Below, one piece after another: positions 47,876 to 55,460 of a DNA stretch of 64,000 nt. Where the stretch lies: contig JAXHLR010000006.1 in NCBI GenBank assembly GCA_034521975.1, positions 186,001-250,000 of the forward strand, read 5' to 3'. The stretch's first letter is position 1; each line of letters begins with the position of its first letter. The position numbers and the translations under genes are program-made. This stretch comes from Acidimicrobiales bacterium. Lineage in GTDB: Bacteria > Actinomycetota > Acidimicrobiia > Acidimicrobiales > SKKL01. The notes beneath the pieces were generated by a model. That model saw nothing but the letters and a program-made list of their open reading frames with translations. It did no database searches and had not been told where the DNA came from.

Positions 47876-49027
47876 TCATCGGTGGCTCCGGAGCCGGTCG
47901 ACGGCGTGGACGATCGCGTCGACGGCGTGGTCGACCTCGGCGTCGGTGGTGGTGGCCCCGAGTGAGAGCCGCAGCGAACCGCGGGCGCGATCGCGGGGTA
48001 CCCCGAGCGCGGCGAGCACGTGCGACGGGTCGAGTGCCCCGCTCGAACACGACGAGGCGGCAGAAGCGGCGACGCCCGCCTGGTCGAGCATGAACAGCAG
48101 GGCCTCGCTCTCGACGCCGTCGATGCAGACGTGGCAGGACGCCGCCACCTTGTTCGACCGGTCGGGGCGCCCGTCGGGGCCCACCCCGACGGCGGTCTCG
48201 ACCACGTCGGGGATCCGGGTCGACAGGCCGTCGGCGAGCCGGTCGCGCAGGCGGGCGACTCGTTCGACCGTGGTGGCCCGCTCGGCCACCACGGCGGCAG
48301 CGGCCGCAGCCATCGCACCGATGCCCGCGACGTTGTGGGTACCGCTACGCAGGCCGCGCTCCTGACCACCGCCGAGCTGCTGGGGGGCGAGCGGGGTTCG
48401 GTTGCGCACGACCAAGGCGCCGACCCCCTGGGGTCCTCCGAACTTGTGGGCGCTGATCGAAACGAGCCGGGCGGGAGCGGCGAAGGTGGCGACGTCGAGC
48501 CAGGGGAAGGCCTGGACGGCGTCGGTGTGCAGCACCGCGTGCGGCGCGTGCTCGGCGATCACCGTGGCAACCGCCTCCAGGTCCTGGATGACGCCGATCT
48601 CGTTGTTGGCCAGCATCACCGACACCAACCCCACGCTGTCGTCGAGCATCGCGGCGAGGGCGTCGAGGTCGATGCCGGCCCACCGGTCGACCGGCAGGGC
48701 GCGCCCACCGAGGGCGACGACGGGATCGAGCACGGCATGGTGCTCGATCGCCGAACACAGCACCGTCGTTCCGGTCGCCTCGACGACCCCCCGCACGGCG
48801 AGGTTGTCGGCCTCGGTGCCACCACTGGTGAAAACGACCTCGCCAGGCGCACAACCCAGCGCGGCAGCCATGACGTCGCGCGCCTCGTCGACGACCTTGC
48901 GGGCGGCGCGTGCGCCCCGGTGCGAGCCGGTGGGGTTGCCGAGCGGGTCGTCGAGCAACTCGGCCATGGCCGCGCGCGCCTCGGGGCACATCGGCGTGGT
49001 GGCCGCGTGGTCGAGGTAGGCGTTCAC
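47876..49027 (-). CDS. cysteine desulfurase (IscS/NifS family)
   Basis: 383-aa PLP enzyme releasing sulfur from cysteine. It starts AYLDHAATTPMCPEARAAM; the PLP-binding Lys is in SISAHKFGGPQGVGALV and the active-site Cys in AASAASSCSSGALDPSHVL. SxHK and the short Cys-loop place it in the IscS/NifS group. Being directly upstream of mnmA, it most likely supplies sulfur for tRNA thiolation. GTG 49027 is leaderless (TAGCCT, 7 nt). Confidence 0.94.
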   Translation of the reverse strand: MNAYLDHAATTPMCPEARAAMAELLDDPLGNPTGSHRGARAARKVVDEARDVMAAALGCAPGEVVFTSGGTEADNLAVRGVVEATGTTVLCSAIEHHAVLDPVVALGGRALPVDRWAGIDLDALAAMLDDSVGLVSVMLANNEIGVIQDLEAVATVIAEHAPHAVLHTDAVQAFPWLDVATFAAPARLVSISAHKFGGPQGVGALVVRNRTPLAPQQLGGGQERGLRSGTHNVAGIGAMAAAAAAVVAERATTVERVARLRDRLADGLSTRIPDVVETAVGVGPDGRPDRSNKVAASCHVCIDGVESEALLFMLDQAGVAASAASSCSSGALDPSHVLAALGVPRDRARGSLRLSLGATTTDAEVDHAVDAIVHAVDRLRSHR

Positions 49028-49034
49028 CCGACCC

Positions 49035-49040
49035 AGGCTA
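49035..49040 (-). promoter_or_regulatory. -10 box of leaderless desulfurase-mnmA promoter
   Basis: TAGCCT, 7 nt, GTG 49027 on the minus strand. Confidence 0.6.
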
Positions 49041-49069
49041 GGCCCTGGGTCGGGGGGCGCCTCGTGGGA

Positions 49070-49663
49070 TCAGACCTCGGAGAGGTTCTGGGCGACGAAG
49101 TCCCAGTTGACGAGCTGGTCGAAGAAGTTGTCGATGAAGCCCGGCCGCGAGTTGCGGAAGTCGAGGTAGTAGGCGTGCTCCCACACGTCGAGGGTGAGCA
49201 GCGCCTTGGCCTCGTGGTTGACGGGGGTGTCGGCGTTGAGGGTCTTCATGACCTTGAGACCACCCCCGTCGTGGGCCAACCAGGCCCAGCCCGACCCGAA
49301 CTGGGTCTTGGCGGCGTTGGTGAACTCGTCGCGGAAAGCCTGGACCGAGCCGAACGCGCTGTTGATCTGCTCGGCCACATCGCCCGAGGGCTCGCCGCCC
49401 CCGGTGGGGCTGAGGCAGCTCCAGAAGAATGTGTGGTTCCACACCTGAGCGGCGTTGTTGAACAGACCCGAGTGGGTCTCGGCCTCCTTGATGATCTGCT
49501 CGAGGGAGTTGTCGGCGTTCTCGGTTCCCTCGACCAGACCGTTGAGGTTGTTGACATAGGTCTGGTGGTGCTTGCCGTAGTGGTAGTCGAGGGTCTCCTC
49601 GCTCATGCCACGGCTGGCCAGGGCGTCCTTGGCAAAGGGAAGGGGCGGCAGTTCGAAGGCCAC
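49070..49663 (-). CDS. sodB: superoxide dismutase, Fe type (SodB-like)
   Basis: 197-aa enzyme dismuting superoxide in the cytosol. Metal ligands by alignment to E. coli SodB are His28 (YHYGKHHQTYV), His77 (VWNHTFFW), Asp159 and His163 (LDVWEHAYYLDFRN). The start FELPPLPFAKDALASRGMS and the block AAKTQFGSGWAWLA are characteristic of Fe-SODs of Gram-negative bacteria rather than the usual actinobacterial Mn/Fe form. Metal choice cannot be proved by eye. GTG 49663 has GAAAGGA upstream. Confidence 0.93.
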   Translation of the reverse strand: MAFELPPLPFAKDALASRGMSEETLDYHYGKHHQTYVNNLNGLVEGTENADNSLEQIIKEAETHSGLFNNAAQVWNHTFFWSCLSPTGGGEPSGDVAEQINSAFGSVQAFRDEFTNAAKTQFGSGWAWLAHDGGGLKVMKTLNADTPVNHEAKALLTLDVWEHAYYLDFRNSRPGFIDNFFDQLVNWDFVAQNLSEV

Positions 49664-49747
49664 AGTAGGGGTCCTTTCACGTCGTCGAAGCTCAACAGTT
49701 CTGCTCTCGGGAGGCTACCTCCATCTGCTTCGAGCGAAACTTGGGTG

Positions 49748-50509
49748 ATGGACGAACCCACACCGACCCCCGACTACGGGGAGTCCTTCGCTGATGTGTA
49801 CGACGACTGGTACGGCGAGATCACCGATGTGGGCGCGACCGCCGACCGGGTCGCGGCCCTGGTCGTGGACGCCGGCACCGACCGGGTGCTCGAACTGGGG
49901 ATCGGCAGCGGTCGCCTGGCGCTGCCGATGGCCGAGCGGGGGCTGCGCGTCGTCGGCATCGATTCGAGCCCGCCGATGCTGGACCGGTTGCGAGCCAAGT
50001 CCGGAGCCGACGCCATCGAGGTGCACGAGGGCGACATGGCCGAGGCCGACACCTTGGTCGACGGCCCGTTCGGGGTGGTGCTCATCGCGTTCAACACCCT
50101 GTTCAACCTGGCCGGCGAGGACCGCCAGCGGGCGTGTCTGACGGCGGTCTCCTCACTGCTCGACCCCCGGGGATCGCTACTGGTCGAGACCGCGGTGTGG
50201 GGCGACCCGCCCGATCGGGTCGAACGAGGGCTGTCCACCACCAGGGTCGATCACGACCGGGTGGTGCTGAGCGCAACCGAGCACGACCCGGCCACCCAGG
50301 TCGTGACCGGCCAGCACATCGACATCACCGCCGACGGCACCCGCCTGCGCCCGTGGCGCATCCGCTACCTGACCCCCGATCAGCTCGACACCATGTCCGC
50401 CGCAGCGGGCTTGGTGCTGGTCGAACGTCACGCCGACTGGACCGGCGCGCCGCTCACCGCACACGACACGGTCCACGTCTCCCGATACCAGCCAACTACC
50501 ACCCGGTGA
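49748..50509 (+). CDS. class I SAM-dependent methyltransferase
   Basis: 253-aa Rossmann-fold methyltransferase. Motif I is DRVLELGIGSGRLALPMAE, followed by GLRVVGIDSSPPMLDRLRA, GDMAEADTLVDGPFGVVLIA and a C-terminal half starting LLDPRGSLLVETAVWGDPPD. Substrate unknown. ATG 49748 is chosen because the product then starts just before the conserved YGESFADVYDDWYGEITD region. Divergent from sodB. Confidence 0.85.
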   Translation: MDEPTPTPDYGESFADVYDDWYGEITDVGATADRVAALVVDAGTDRVLELGIGSGRLALPMAERGLRVVGIDSSPPMLDRLRAKSGADAIEVHEGDMAEADTLVDGPFGVVLIAFNTLFNLAGEDRQRACLTAVSSLLDPRGSLLVETAVWGDPPDRVERGLSTTRVDHDRVVLSATEHDPATQVVTGQHIDITADGTRLRPWRIRYLTPDQLDTMSAAAGLVLVERHADWTGAPLTAHDTVHVSRYQPTTTR

Positions 50510-50534
50510 GGCGACAGCGGCGCTCGGCGACCGC

Positions 50535-50816
50535 TCAGTCCTGCTTGGCGATCCTGGCGCGGATCTCGGCGACGCTGGTGTTGGCCGCGGTCGCGAGCGC
50601 TTGGGCGACGCCTCTGACGTCCTCGCGCACCGCTGGGTCCCGAGACGCGTCGCCGAGCGCCGAGATCACCTCCTCCATCGACTCGCGCAGGCGCTCCAGG
50701 GTGCCGTCGCCCTCATCGCGCTCGGACGCCTCTTCCTCGACGTGCATCTTCAGCTTGAGGCCAAGGGCCGAGAGACGGTCACCGACCTCGTTCCACGACT
50801 CTCTGGTTGTGCTCAT
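50535..50816 (-). CDS. small acidic helical hypothetical protein
   Basis: 93 aa, not recognised. It is predicted wholly helical and charged: ESWNEVGDRLSALGLKLKMH, LERLRESMEEVISALGDASR, VREDVRGVAQALATAANTSV. No Cys, signal peptide or membrane segment. ATG 50816 is 7 nt after CATGCT. It may dimerise as a coiled coil; no function can be proposed. Confidence 0.65.
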   Translation of the reverse strand: MSTTRESWNEVGDRLSALGLKLKMHVEEEASERDEGDGTLERLRESMEEVISALGDASRDPAVREDVRGVAQALATAANTSVAEIRARIAKQD

Positions 50817-50823
50817 GGGCACC

Positions 50824-50829
50824 AGCATG
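50824..50829 (-). promoter_or_regulatory. candidate -10 box, leaderless
   Basis: CATGCT, 7 nt, ATG 50816; one base from TANNNT. Confidence 0.35.
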
Positions 50830-50910
50830 GACCTGTCACCCCGAACGCGCCACCGTCAAAGGTCCCGACTCACCGGTCCCGGCCTCACCCCCGTCGCGTC
50901 CGGCGACCGC

Positions 50911-50916
50911 TAGCGT
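50911..50916 (+). promoter_or_regulatory. -10 box of leaderless galT promoter
   Basis: TAGCGT, 6 nt, GTG 50923; same hexamer as before the SCP2-like gene. Confidence 0.6.
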
Positions 50917-50922
50917 CGGGAC

Positions 50923-51933
50923 GTGGCCTCACCGGCGACCCACCAGCTTCGGCGCAATCCGCTCACCGGCCGGTGGGTCACCATCGCCGCGGCCAGAGCC
51001 AGCCGCCCCCAGGACTTCCTCACCCGGGTGCTCGAGGTCGAACCGGTCGGCGACCGGCCCTGCCCGTTCTGCCCCGGCAACGAGGAGGCCACTCCCCCGG
51101 CGCTGGAGAGCTACGGTCCCGACGGCGGGTGGCTGGTCCGGGTGGTGCCCAACCTCTATCCCGCGTTCGTCGGCACCGAGCCCATGCAGCTCGAACACGT
51201 CACCCCGTTGCACGTGCAGGCACCGGCGAGCGGGCTGCACGAGGTGCTCGTCTTCGCCCCGGAGCACGACCTGCGCCTCGACCAGCTCGACTCGCGGCGC
51301 ATCACGCTGGCGATGGCCGCGCTCAGGGATCGGTTCGAGGATCACTCCCACCACCGCGAGATCGCCTACACCCAGGCGATCGTCAACTACGGCCGCGAGG
51401 CCGGTGCCTCGCTCGAACACCCCCACGCCCAGCTCCTGGGCATCCCCTTCGTCCCCGGCGAGATCGACGACGAGTACCGCGGCATCGACGAGCACCCGTC
51501 GTCGTGCCTGCTGTGCGACACCACCCGCGTCGAGCTGGCCGAGGGTGAGCGTGTCGTCCTCGCCGACGAGCGCGCGGTGGTGATCGCTCCGTGGTGGAGC
51601 GGCGCACCCTATGAGATGCTGATCCTCCCCCGGGCCCACGCCGCTCGGGCCCCCGACGCCGACCCCTTCGATGTGACCGGGGTCGGCAGGGCCTTGCGCG
51701 ACGCGCTGCGCCGGCTGCGTCACGTGCTCGGTGACGTCGCCTACAACGTCATGGTCCACACCGCTCCCCACCAGGCCCGTGGCACCTACCACTGGCACGT
51801 ACACCTCCTGCCCCGCACCTCGACCGCCGCCGGCTTCGAACAGGGCACCGGGGTGCTGATCAACACGGTCGCCCCCGAGACGGCGGCCGCCCAGCTCCGC
51901 CACCCGGAGGCCGTGGCCAGCGCGGGACGCTGA
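50923..51933 (+). CDS. galT: galactose-1-phosphate uridylyltransferase
   Basis: 336-aa HIT-superfamily enzyme of the Leloir pathway. RRNPLTGRWVTIAAARASRP and the Zn-site CPFCPGNEE (Cys47/50) are followed by VRVVPNLYPAFVG and the active site EHPHAQLLGIP, with His166-x-His168 and Gln170; His168 would carry the UMP. A second CxxC (SCLLCDTTR) lies in the C-terminal half. No galK or galE is nearby, so a role in nucleotide-sugar supply or ADP-glucose-type phosphorylysis is possible; some relatives act on other sugar phosphates. Confidence 0.9.
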   Translation: MASPATHQLRRNPLTGRWVTIAAARASRPQDFLTRVLEVEPVGDRPCPFCPGNEEATPPALESYGPDGGWLVRVVPNLYPAFVGTEPMQLEHVTPLHVQAPASGLHEVLVFAPEHDLRLDQLDSRRITLAMAALRDRFEDHSHHREIAYTQAIVNYGREAGASLEHPHAQLLGIPFVPGEIDDEYRGIDEHPSSCLLCDTTRVELAEGERVVLADERAVVIAPWWSGAPYEMLILPRAHAARAPDADPFDVTGVGRALRDALRRLRHVLGDVAYNVMVHTAPHQARGTYHWHVHLLPRTSTAAGFEQGTGVLINTVAPETAAAQLRHPEAVASAGR

Positions 51934-51966
51934 ACCAGAGCCGGTGCGAACGATCGTGCCGCTGCC

Positions 51967-51972
51967 TAAGGT
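51967..51972 (+). promoter_or_regulatory. -10 box, leaderless
   Basis: TAAGGT, 6 nt, GTG 51979 of the SRPBCC gene. Confidence 0.55.
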
Positions 51973-51978
51973 GAGCCG

Positions 51979-52464
51979 GTGACCGAGATCCGCACTGCTG
52001 TCACCATCGCTGCGCCACCGGCGGCGGTCTGGGCCGACGTGCGCGACATCGCGAGCCACGTCGAGTGGATGGCCGATGCCGTCGAGATCCGCTTCACCTC
52101 CGACACCACCGACGGCACCGGCACCACCTTCGAGTGCGACACCAGGGTCGGGCCGTTGCGGTTGACCGACCTCATGGAGATCACCGAGTGGGAGGACGAT
52201 CGCCGCATGGGCGTTCGCCACGTGGGGCTGGTGACCGGCACCGGCGTCTTCACCCTGGAGCCGCTGGACGAGGTCGCCACGGTGTTCACCTGGACCGAGC
52301 GGCTGCAGTTCCCCTGGTGGTTGGGGGGCCCGCTCGGAGCGGCAGCGAGCCGCCCCGTGATGCGCTGGATCTGGAGGCGGAACCTCGCCCGGCTCAAGGC
52401 CCGGATCGAGGGCGCGGCCGGGGGCGGCGACCACCCGGTCCAGCACGATCAGCCGAACGCCTGA
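51979..52464 (+). CDS. SRPBCC (polyketide cyclase/START-like) family protein
   Basis: 161-aa hydrophobic-ligand-binding fold. Typical pattern: TEIRTAVTIAAPPAAVWADV at the start, then VEWMADAVEIRF, TRVGPLRLTDLMEITEWEDD, MGVRHVGLVTGTGVFTLEP and the long C-terminal helix MRWIWRRNLARLKARIEGA. Ligand unknown. The last 16 bp overlap the convergent rhomboid gene. Confidence 0.85.
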   Translation: MTEIRTAVTIAAPPAAVWADVRDIASHVEWMADAVEIRFTSDTTDGTGTTFECDTRVGPLRLTDLMEITEWEDDRRMGVRHVGLVTGTGVFTLEPLDEVATVFTWTERLQFPWWLGGPLGAAASRPVMRWIWRRNLARLKARIEGAAGGGDHPVQHDQPNA

Positions 52465-53342
52465 TCCACCCAGTTGCCCGCGGCCCACAGCGAGCCGACG
52501 AAGCACGCCACCCCGAAGAGCGCGACCAGGGCGGAGGCCACGATGGTCGCCTGGCGCCGGTCGCCGAGCTTCACCCGCCGCGGCAGCTCGATGAACAGGG
52601 CGGCGATGACCGCACCTCCCACAAGGCCGCCCAGGTGCCCGCCGATGGAGATGTTCGGCACGAGGAAGGTGAACACGAGGTTGATCGCGACGAGGCCACC
52701 GATGCCGCTCTGCCACGGGTTGACCCCCACCGCCCGCTGGGCGATGAGCAACGCCCCCATCAACCCGAACACCGCGCCCGACGCGCCGACGGTCGGCTGA
52801 ACGGGATCGAGCAGCAGGACACCGAACGATCCGGCGAGCAGCGAGACGCCGTAGAGCAGCCCGAAGCGCACACGGCCGAGGACCGGCTCGAGCTCGGACC
52901 CGAGCAGCCACAGCAGGAACATGTTGAACCCGATGTGCATGAGGTTGGCATGGAGAAACCCGCCGGTGACGATGCGCCACCACTCGCCGGCGTCAACCCC
53001 GATGAAGCCCACGTCGCTGAAGATGCGGCCGCCGATGAGCAGACCGTCGATGTACAGCGACCCGCCGGTCTGGCCGAGGCCGCCGCCGCCGAACGAGGTG
53101 GCGAGGAACGCCACCACGTTGGCGGCGATGAGCACCTTGGTGACGATCGGGTCGGTACCGGCCCGGATGCTGGCCATGGTGCGCACCTGCTGGCGACCGA
53201 CCTTGGCGCACTCGGGACAGTGGAAGCCCACCGAGGCGGTGTGCATGCAGTCGGGACAGATCGGCCGACCACAGCGCTGGCACCCCACCCCGGCACGGCG
53301 GTCGGGATGAAAGGCACAGGTGCGAGGCGGTGTCGGGTCCAC
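52449..53342 (-). CDS. rhomboid family intramembrane serine protease with N-terminal zinc finger
   Basis: 297 aa. The first 50 residues hold a B-box/zinc-ribbon (CAFHPDRRAGVGCQRCGRPI, CPDCMHT, HCPECAKVG). The membrane part carries the rhomboid signatures: HANLMHIGFNMFLLWLLG (H131, H136, N140), catalytic Ser188 in VGASGAVFGLMGALL and His236 in ISIGGHLGGLVGG. It cleaves transmembrane proteins in the membrane; substrates unknown. GTG 53342 is leaderless behind TAGCGT, whose TAG is also the stop of the preceding enoyl-CoA hydratase gene. Confidence 0.94.
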   Translation of the reverse strand: MDPTPPRTCAFHPDRRAGVGCQRCGRPICPDCMHTASVGFHCPECAKVGRQQVRTMASIRAGTDPIVTKVLIAANVVAFLATSFGGGGLGQTGGSLYIDGLLIGGRIFSDVGFIGVDAGEWWRIVTGGFLHANLMHIGFNMFLLWLLGSELEPVLGRVRFGLLYGVSLLAGSFGVLLLDPVQPTVGASGAVFGLMGALLIAQRAVGVNPWQSGIGGLVAINLVFTFLVPNISIGGHLGGLVGGAVIAALFIELPRRVKLGDRRQATIVASALVALFGVACFVGSLWAAGNWVDQAFG

Positions 53343-53348
53343 GAGTTG

Positions 53349-53354
53349 ACGCTA
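53349..53354 (-). promoter_or_regulatory. -10 box of leaderless rhomboid promoter overlapping a stop codon
   Basis: TAGCGT, 6 nt, GTG 53342. The first three bases are the stop codon of the upstream gene. Confidence 0.6.
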
Positions 53355-54131
53355 CCGGCCTTCGAAGGCGGCCTTGCCGGGACCGTGCTCGAGGAACGAG
53401 GCCACACCGATGCGGGCGTCGTGGGTGTCGAACGCCTCGACGAAGCGGTGCTGTTCGATGCCCAATCCGGCGGACAGGCTGGTGTCGAGCCCCTGGTCGA
53501 TCGCCGCCTTGGCCAGTCCCTGAGCCACCACCGCTCCTCGGGCCAGCTCGGCGGCCTTCTCGCGGGTGCGCGCCTCGAGGTCCTCAGGTGCCACCACTTC
53601 GTCGACCAGGCCGATCGCCAGGGCCTCGTCGGCCTTCACCTGCCGGCCGGTGAAGACCAGGTCCTTGGCTCTGGCCGGCCCCACCAGGCGGGTCAGGCGC
53701 TGGGTGCCGCCGCCACCGGGGATGATGCCCAGCAGGATCTCGGGCTGGCCGAACACGGCCCGCTCCGACGCGATGCGGAAGTCGCAGGCGAGAGCCAGCT
53801 CGCACCCTCCCCCGAGCGCGAACCCCGACACCGAGGCGATGGTGGCCCGTGGAATGGCGGCAACGGCGTCGAGCGCGTCGCGGAACGCTCCGCCGACCTC
53901 ACGAGCCTCGCCGGGCCCGCCGAACTCGGAGATGTCGGCGCCGGCCGCGAAGAGCCGGTCACCACCGGTGACGATGACCGCCCCCGGCGGGTCGACGGTC
54001 AGCTCGCCGGCAACGCCCCGCAACTGGGCGAGCAGGCCGGTGGACAGGGCGTTGACCTTGGGGTGGTCGAGGCGCACGACGGCCACACCGTCGTCACCGC
54101 GGTCGAGATGGACCAGCGTGGGCTCGGACAT
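53352..54131 (-). CDS. enoyl-CoA hydratase/isomerase family protein
   Basis: 259-aa crotonase-fold enzyme. Oxyanion-hole blocks are LFAAGADISEFGG and ASVSGFALGGGCELALACDF, followed by RIASERAVFGQPEILLGIIP and GGGGTQRLTRLVGPARAKDL. Glu residues in the ERAVFGQPE region match the acid-base pair of hydratases. Likely fatty-acid or amino-acid degradation. ATG 54131 lies 8 nt after TACCCT. Confidence 0.92.
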   Translation of the reverse strand: MSEPTLVHLDRGDDGVAVVRLDHPKVNALSTGLLAQLRGVAGELTVDPPGAVIVTGGDRLFAAGADISEFGGPGEAREVGGAFRDALDAVAAIPRATIASVSGFALGGGCELALACDFRIASERAVFGQPEILLGIIPGGGGTQRLTRLVGPARAKDLVFTGRQVKADEALAIGLVDEVVAPEDLEARTREKAAELARGAVVAQGLAKAAIDQGLDTSLSAGLGIEQHRFVEAFDTHDARIGVASFLEHGPGKAAFEGR

Positions 54132-54139
54132 GGATGGTC

Positions 54140-54145
54140 AGGGTA
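54140..54145 (-). promoter_or_regulatory. -10 box, leaderless
   Basis: TACCCT, 8 nt, ATG 54131 on the minus strand. Confidence 0.5.
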
Positions 54146-54179
54146 GGGCCCCCGGCGTGCCCCCATCGAAGCGGGGCAC

Positions 54180-54185
54180 CATACT
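54180..54185 (+). promoter_or_regulatory. candidate -10 box, leaderless
   Basis: CATACT, 6 nt, GTG 54192; only the first base departs from a TATA-like box. Confidence 0.45.
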
Positions 54186-54191
54186 CACGCC

Positions 54192-55310
54192 GTGACACCT
54201 GTCCGCCGACGCCTCGCCATCGCGGCCGCCGTCCTGCTCGCGCTGGTGCTGGTGACCTGGTCCTGCGGCACGGGCGGCGACGAGGAGACGAGCTCCGATG
54301 GCGTCACCTCGACCACCGGCGACACGGCGCCGGTCGACGGACCGCCCGCGTTCGTTCCCATCACCGGTGGCACCAGCGACGACGGCCAACCCGAACCGCC
54401 GCCGGTGCACGCGGTGTTCTCGGTGGTGGTGAGGGGCGACACCAGCTGGAGCCCCTACGCGGGGTCCGAGCTCACCGGCGTGGACGCCGAGGAGACCGAG
54501 GCCATCGCCGGTCGGCTCCGCCGCCTCAGCGACCTGCTGCGCGACGCGGGCGTGCCGGCCAGCGTCGAACTGGCCTACGGACCAGCGGCGGCGTTGTGCG
54601 CGCTCGACCCCGGGGTGCTCGACCAGCTCGGGGCGGCCGGCCATCGCCTCGGCATCCATGCCCGGTCCATCGGCGAGGTGTTCCGTGCCCACGACGCGCT
54701 CGATGGCTGCGACCGCCGTCCGACGACGGTGTCGGGGCTGACCGCGATGGCGGATCCGCACGGCCCCGACGGTCCGAGTCGCCAGAGCATCGACGACGCG
54801 ATGGCGGTGTTGAGCGTGCTCGACCTGCATCAGGTCATCGGCCAGGTGTCGCCGGTGTGTGTCGAGGTGGGCCTGGCCGAACCCACCCACGGCTACGGCA
54901 CCGGTGCGTTCACCGCGCCGTGGCGGTCGGGGTGGACCGAGGGGAACCCCTGCTCGGACCTGCCCGGGGGACGGATCGTGATGATCGACCAGACCCCGTT
55001 GGCTCCCGGAGACGGCGCCGAACGCGTCGACTCCGACGCCTTGTCGGTCCTGTCGAGCCGGACCGATCAGGTGCTCGGGTACGCGCTGGATCACCGCTTC
55101 GCCGAGCCCGACGAGCTGCCCCACCCCGGCGTGATCAGCTGGGGGGTGACGGTGCGGCTGAGCGACCTGCGCACTCCCGCTCCCGGCGAGGAGGAAGACG
55201 GCGAGGAGGATCGAGGCCGCCGGGAACGACGGCGTTGGCGCCGGCACCGAACCCCGGCCGGCGCCCCTCGACGAGGAGGTCCTCGCGCAGATGGCGAACC
55301 TGATCGATGA
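54192..55310 (+). CDS. secreted or lipid-anchored hypothetical protein, probable C-terminal frameshift
   Basis: 372 aa as read. The N-terminus is an export signal (RRRLAIAAAVLLALVLVTW) ending at Cys25, a weak lipobox. A Thr/Asp/Gly-rich linker leads to a domain at about 75-330 (HAVFSVVVRGDTSWSPYAG, LRDAGVPASVELAYGPAAAL, AAGHRLGIHARS) that recalls a polysaccharide-deacetylase barrel without clear metal motifs. The last 35 codons become Arg-rich with poor third-position GC, while the next frame reads good protein to 55395. A frame error or true frameshift near 55190-55212 is likely. Function unknown. Confidence 0.68.
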   Translation: MTPVRRRLAIAAAVLLALVLVTWSCGTGGDEETSSDGVTSTTGDTAPVDGPPAFVPITGGTSDDGQPEPPPVHAVFSVVVRGDTSWSPYAGSELTGVDAEETEAIAGRLRRLSDLLRDAGVPASVELAYGPAAALCALDPGVLDQLGAAGHRLGIHARSIGEVFRAHDALDGCDRRPTTVSGLTAMADPHGPDGPSRQSIDDAMAVLSVLDLHQVIGQVSPVCVEVGLAEPTHGYGTGAFTAPWRSGWTEGNPCSDLPGGRIVMIDQTPLAPGDGAERVDSDALSVLSSRTDQVLGYALDHRFAEPDELPHPGVISWGVTVRLSDLRTPAPGEEEDGEEDRGRRERRRWRRHRTPAGAPRRGGPRADGEPDR

Positions 55311-55395
55311 GCAGTGGCGACCGGCGATGGAACGGGATCGCCTGCGATGGATGCTCCCCGACGAGCTGGCCCAGATCCTGCGACCCCTGCCCTGA
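55213..55395 (+). pseudogene. out-of-frame C-terminal continuation of the preceding gene
   Basis: Shifted by one base relative to the upstream frame, this stretch reads without a stop as a normal acidic helical tail (LDEEVLAQMANLIDEQWRPA, MERDRLRWMLPDELAQILRP) with strong third-position GC. It has no convincing start of its own except ATG 55291. It most likely belongs to the gene starting at 54192. Confidence 0.6.
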
Positions 55396-55460
55396 GAGAC
55401 CGGGCAGGCCGGCAGCCGCGCGAGGAGCGCCCACCTACCCGCAACGGCACGGTTGGGGGC

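Noticed and set aside
48020-49747. Upstream extension of the methyltransferase frame through the desulfurase and sodB genes
   Set aside because: The extension is antisense to two well-supported genes; ATG 49748 is enough.
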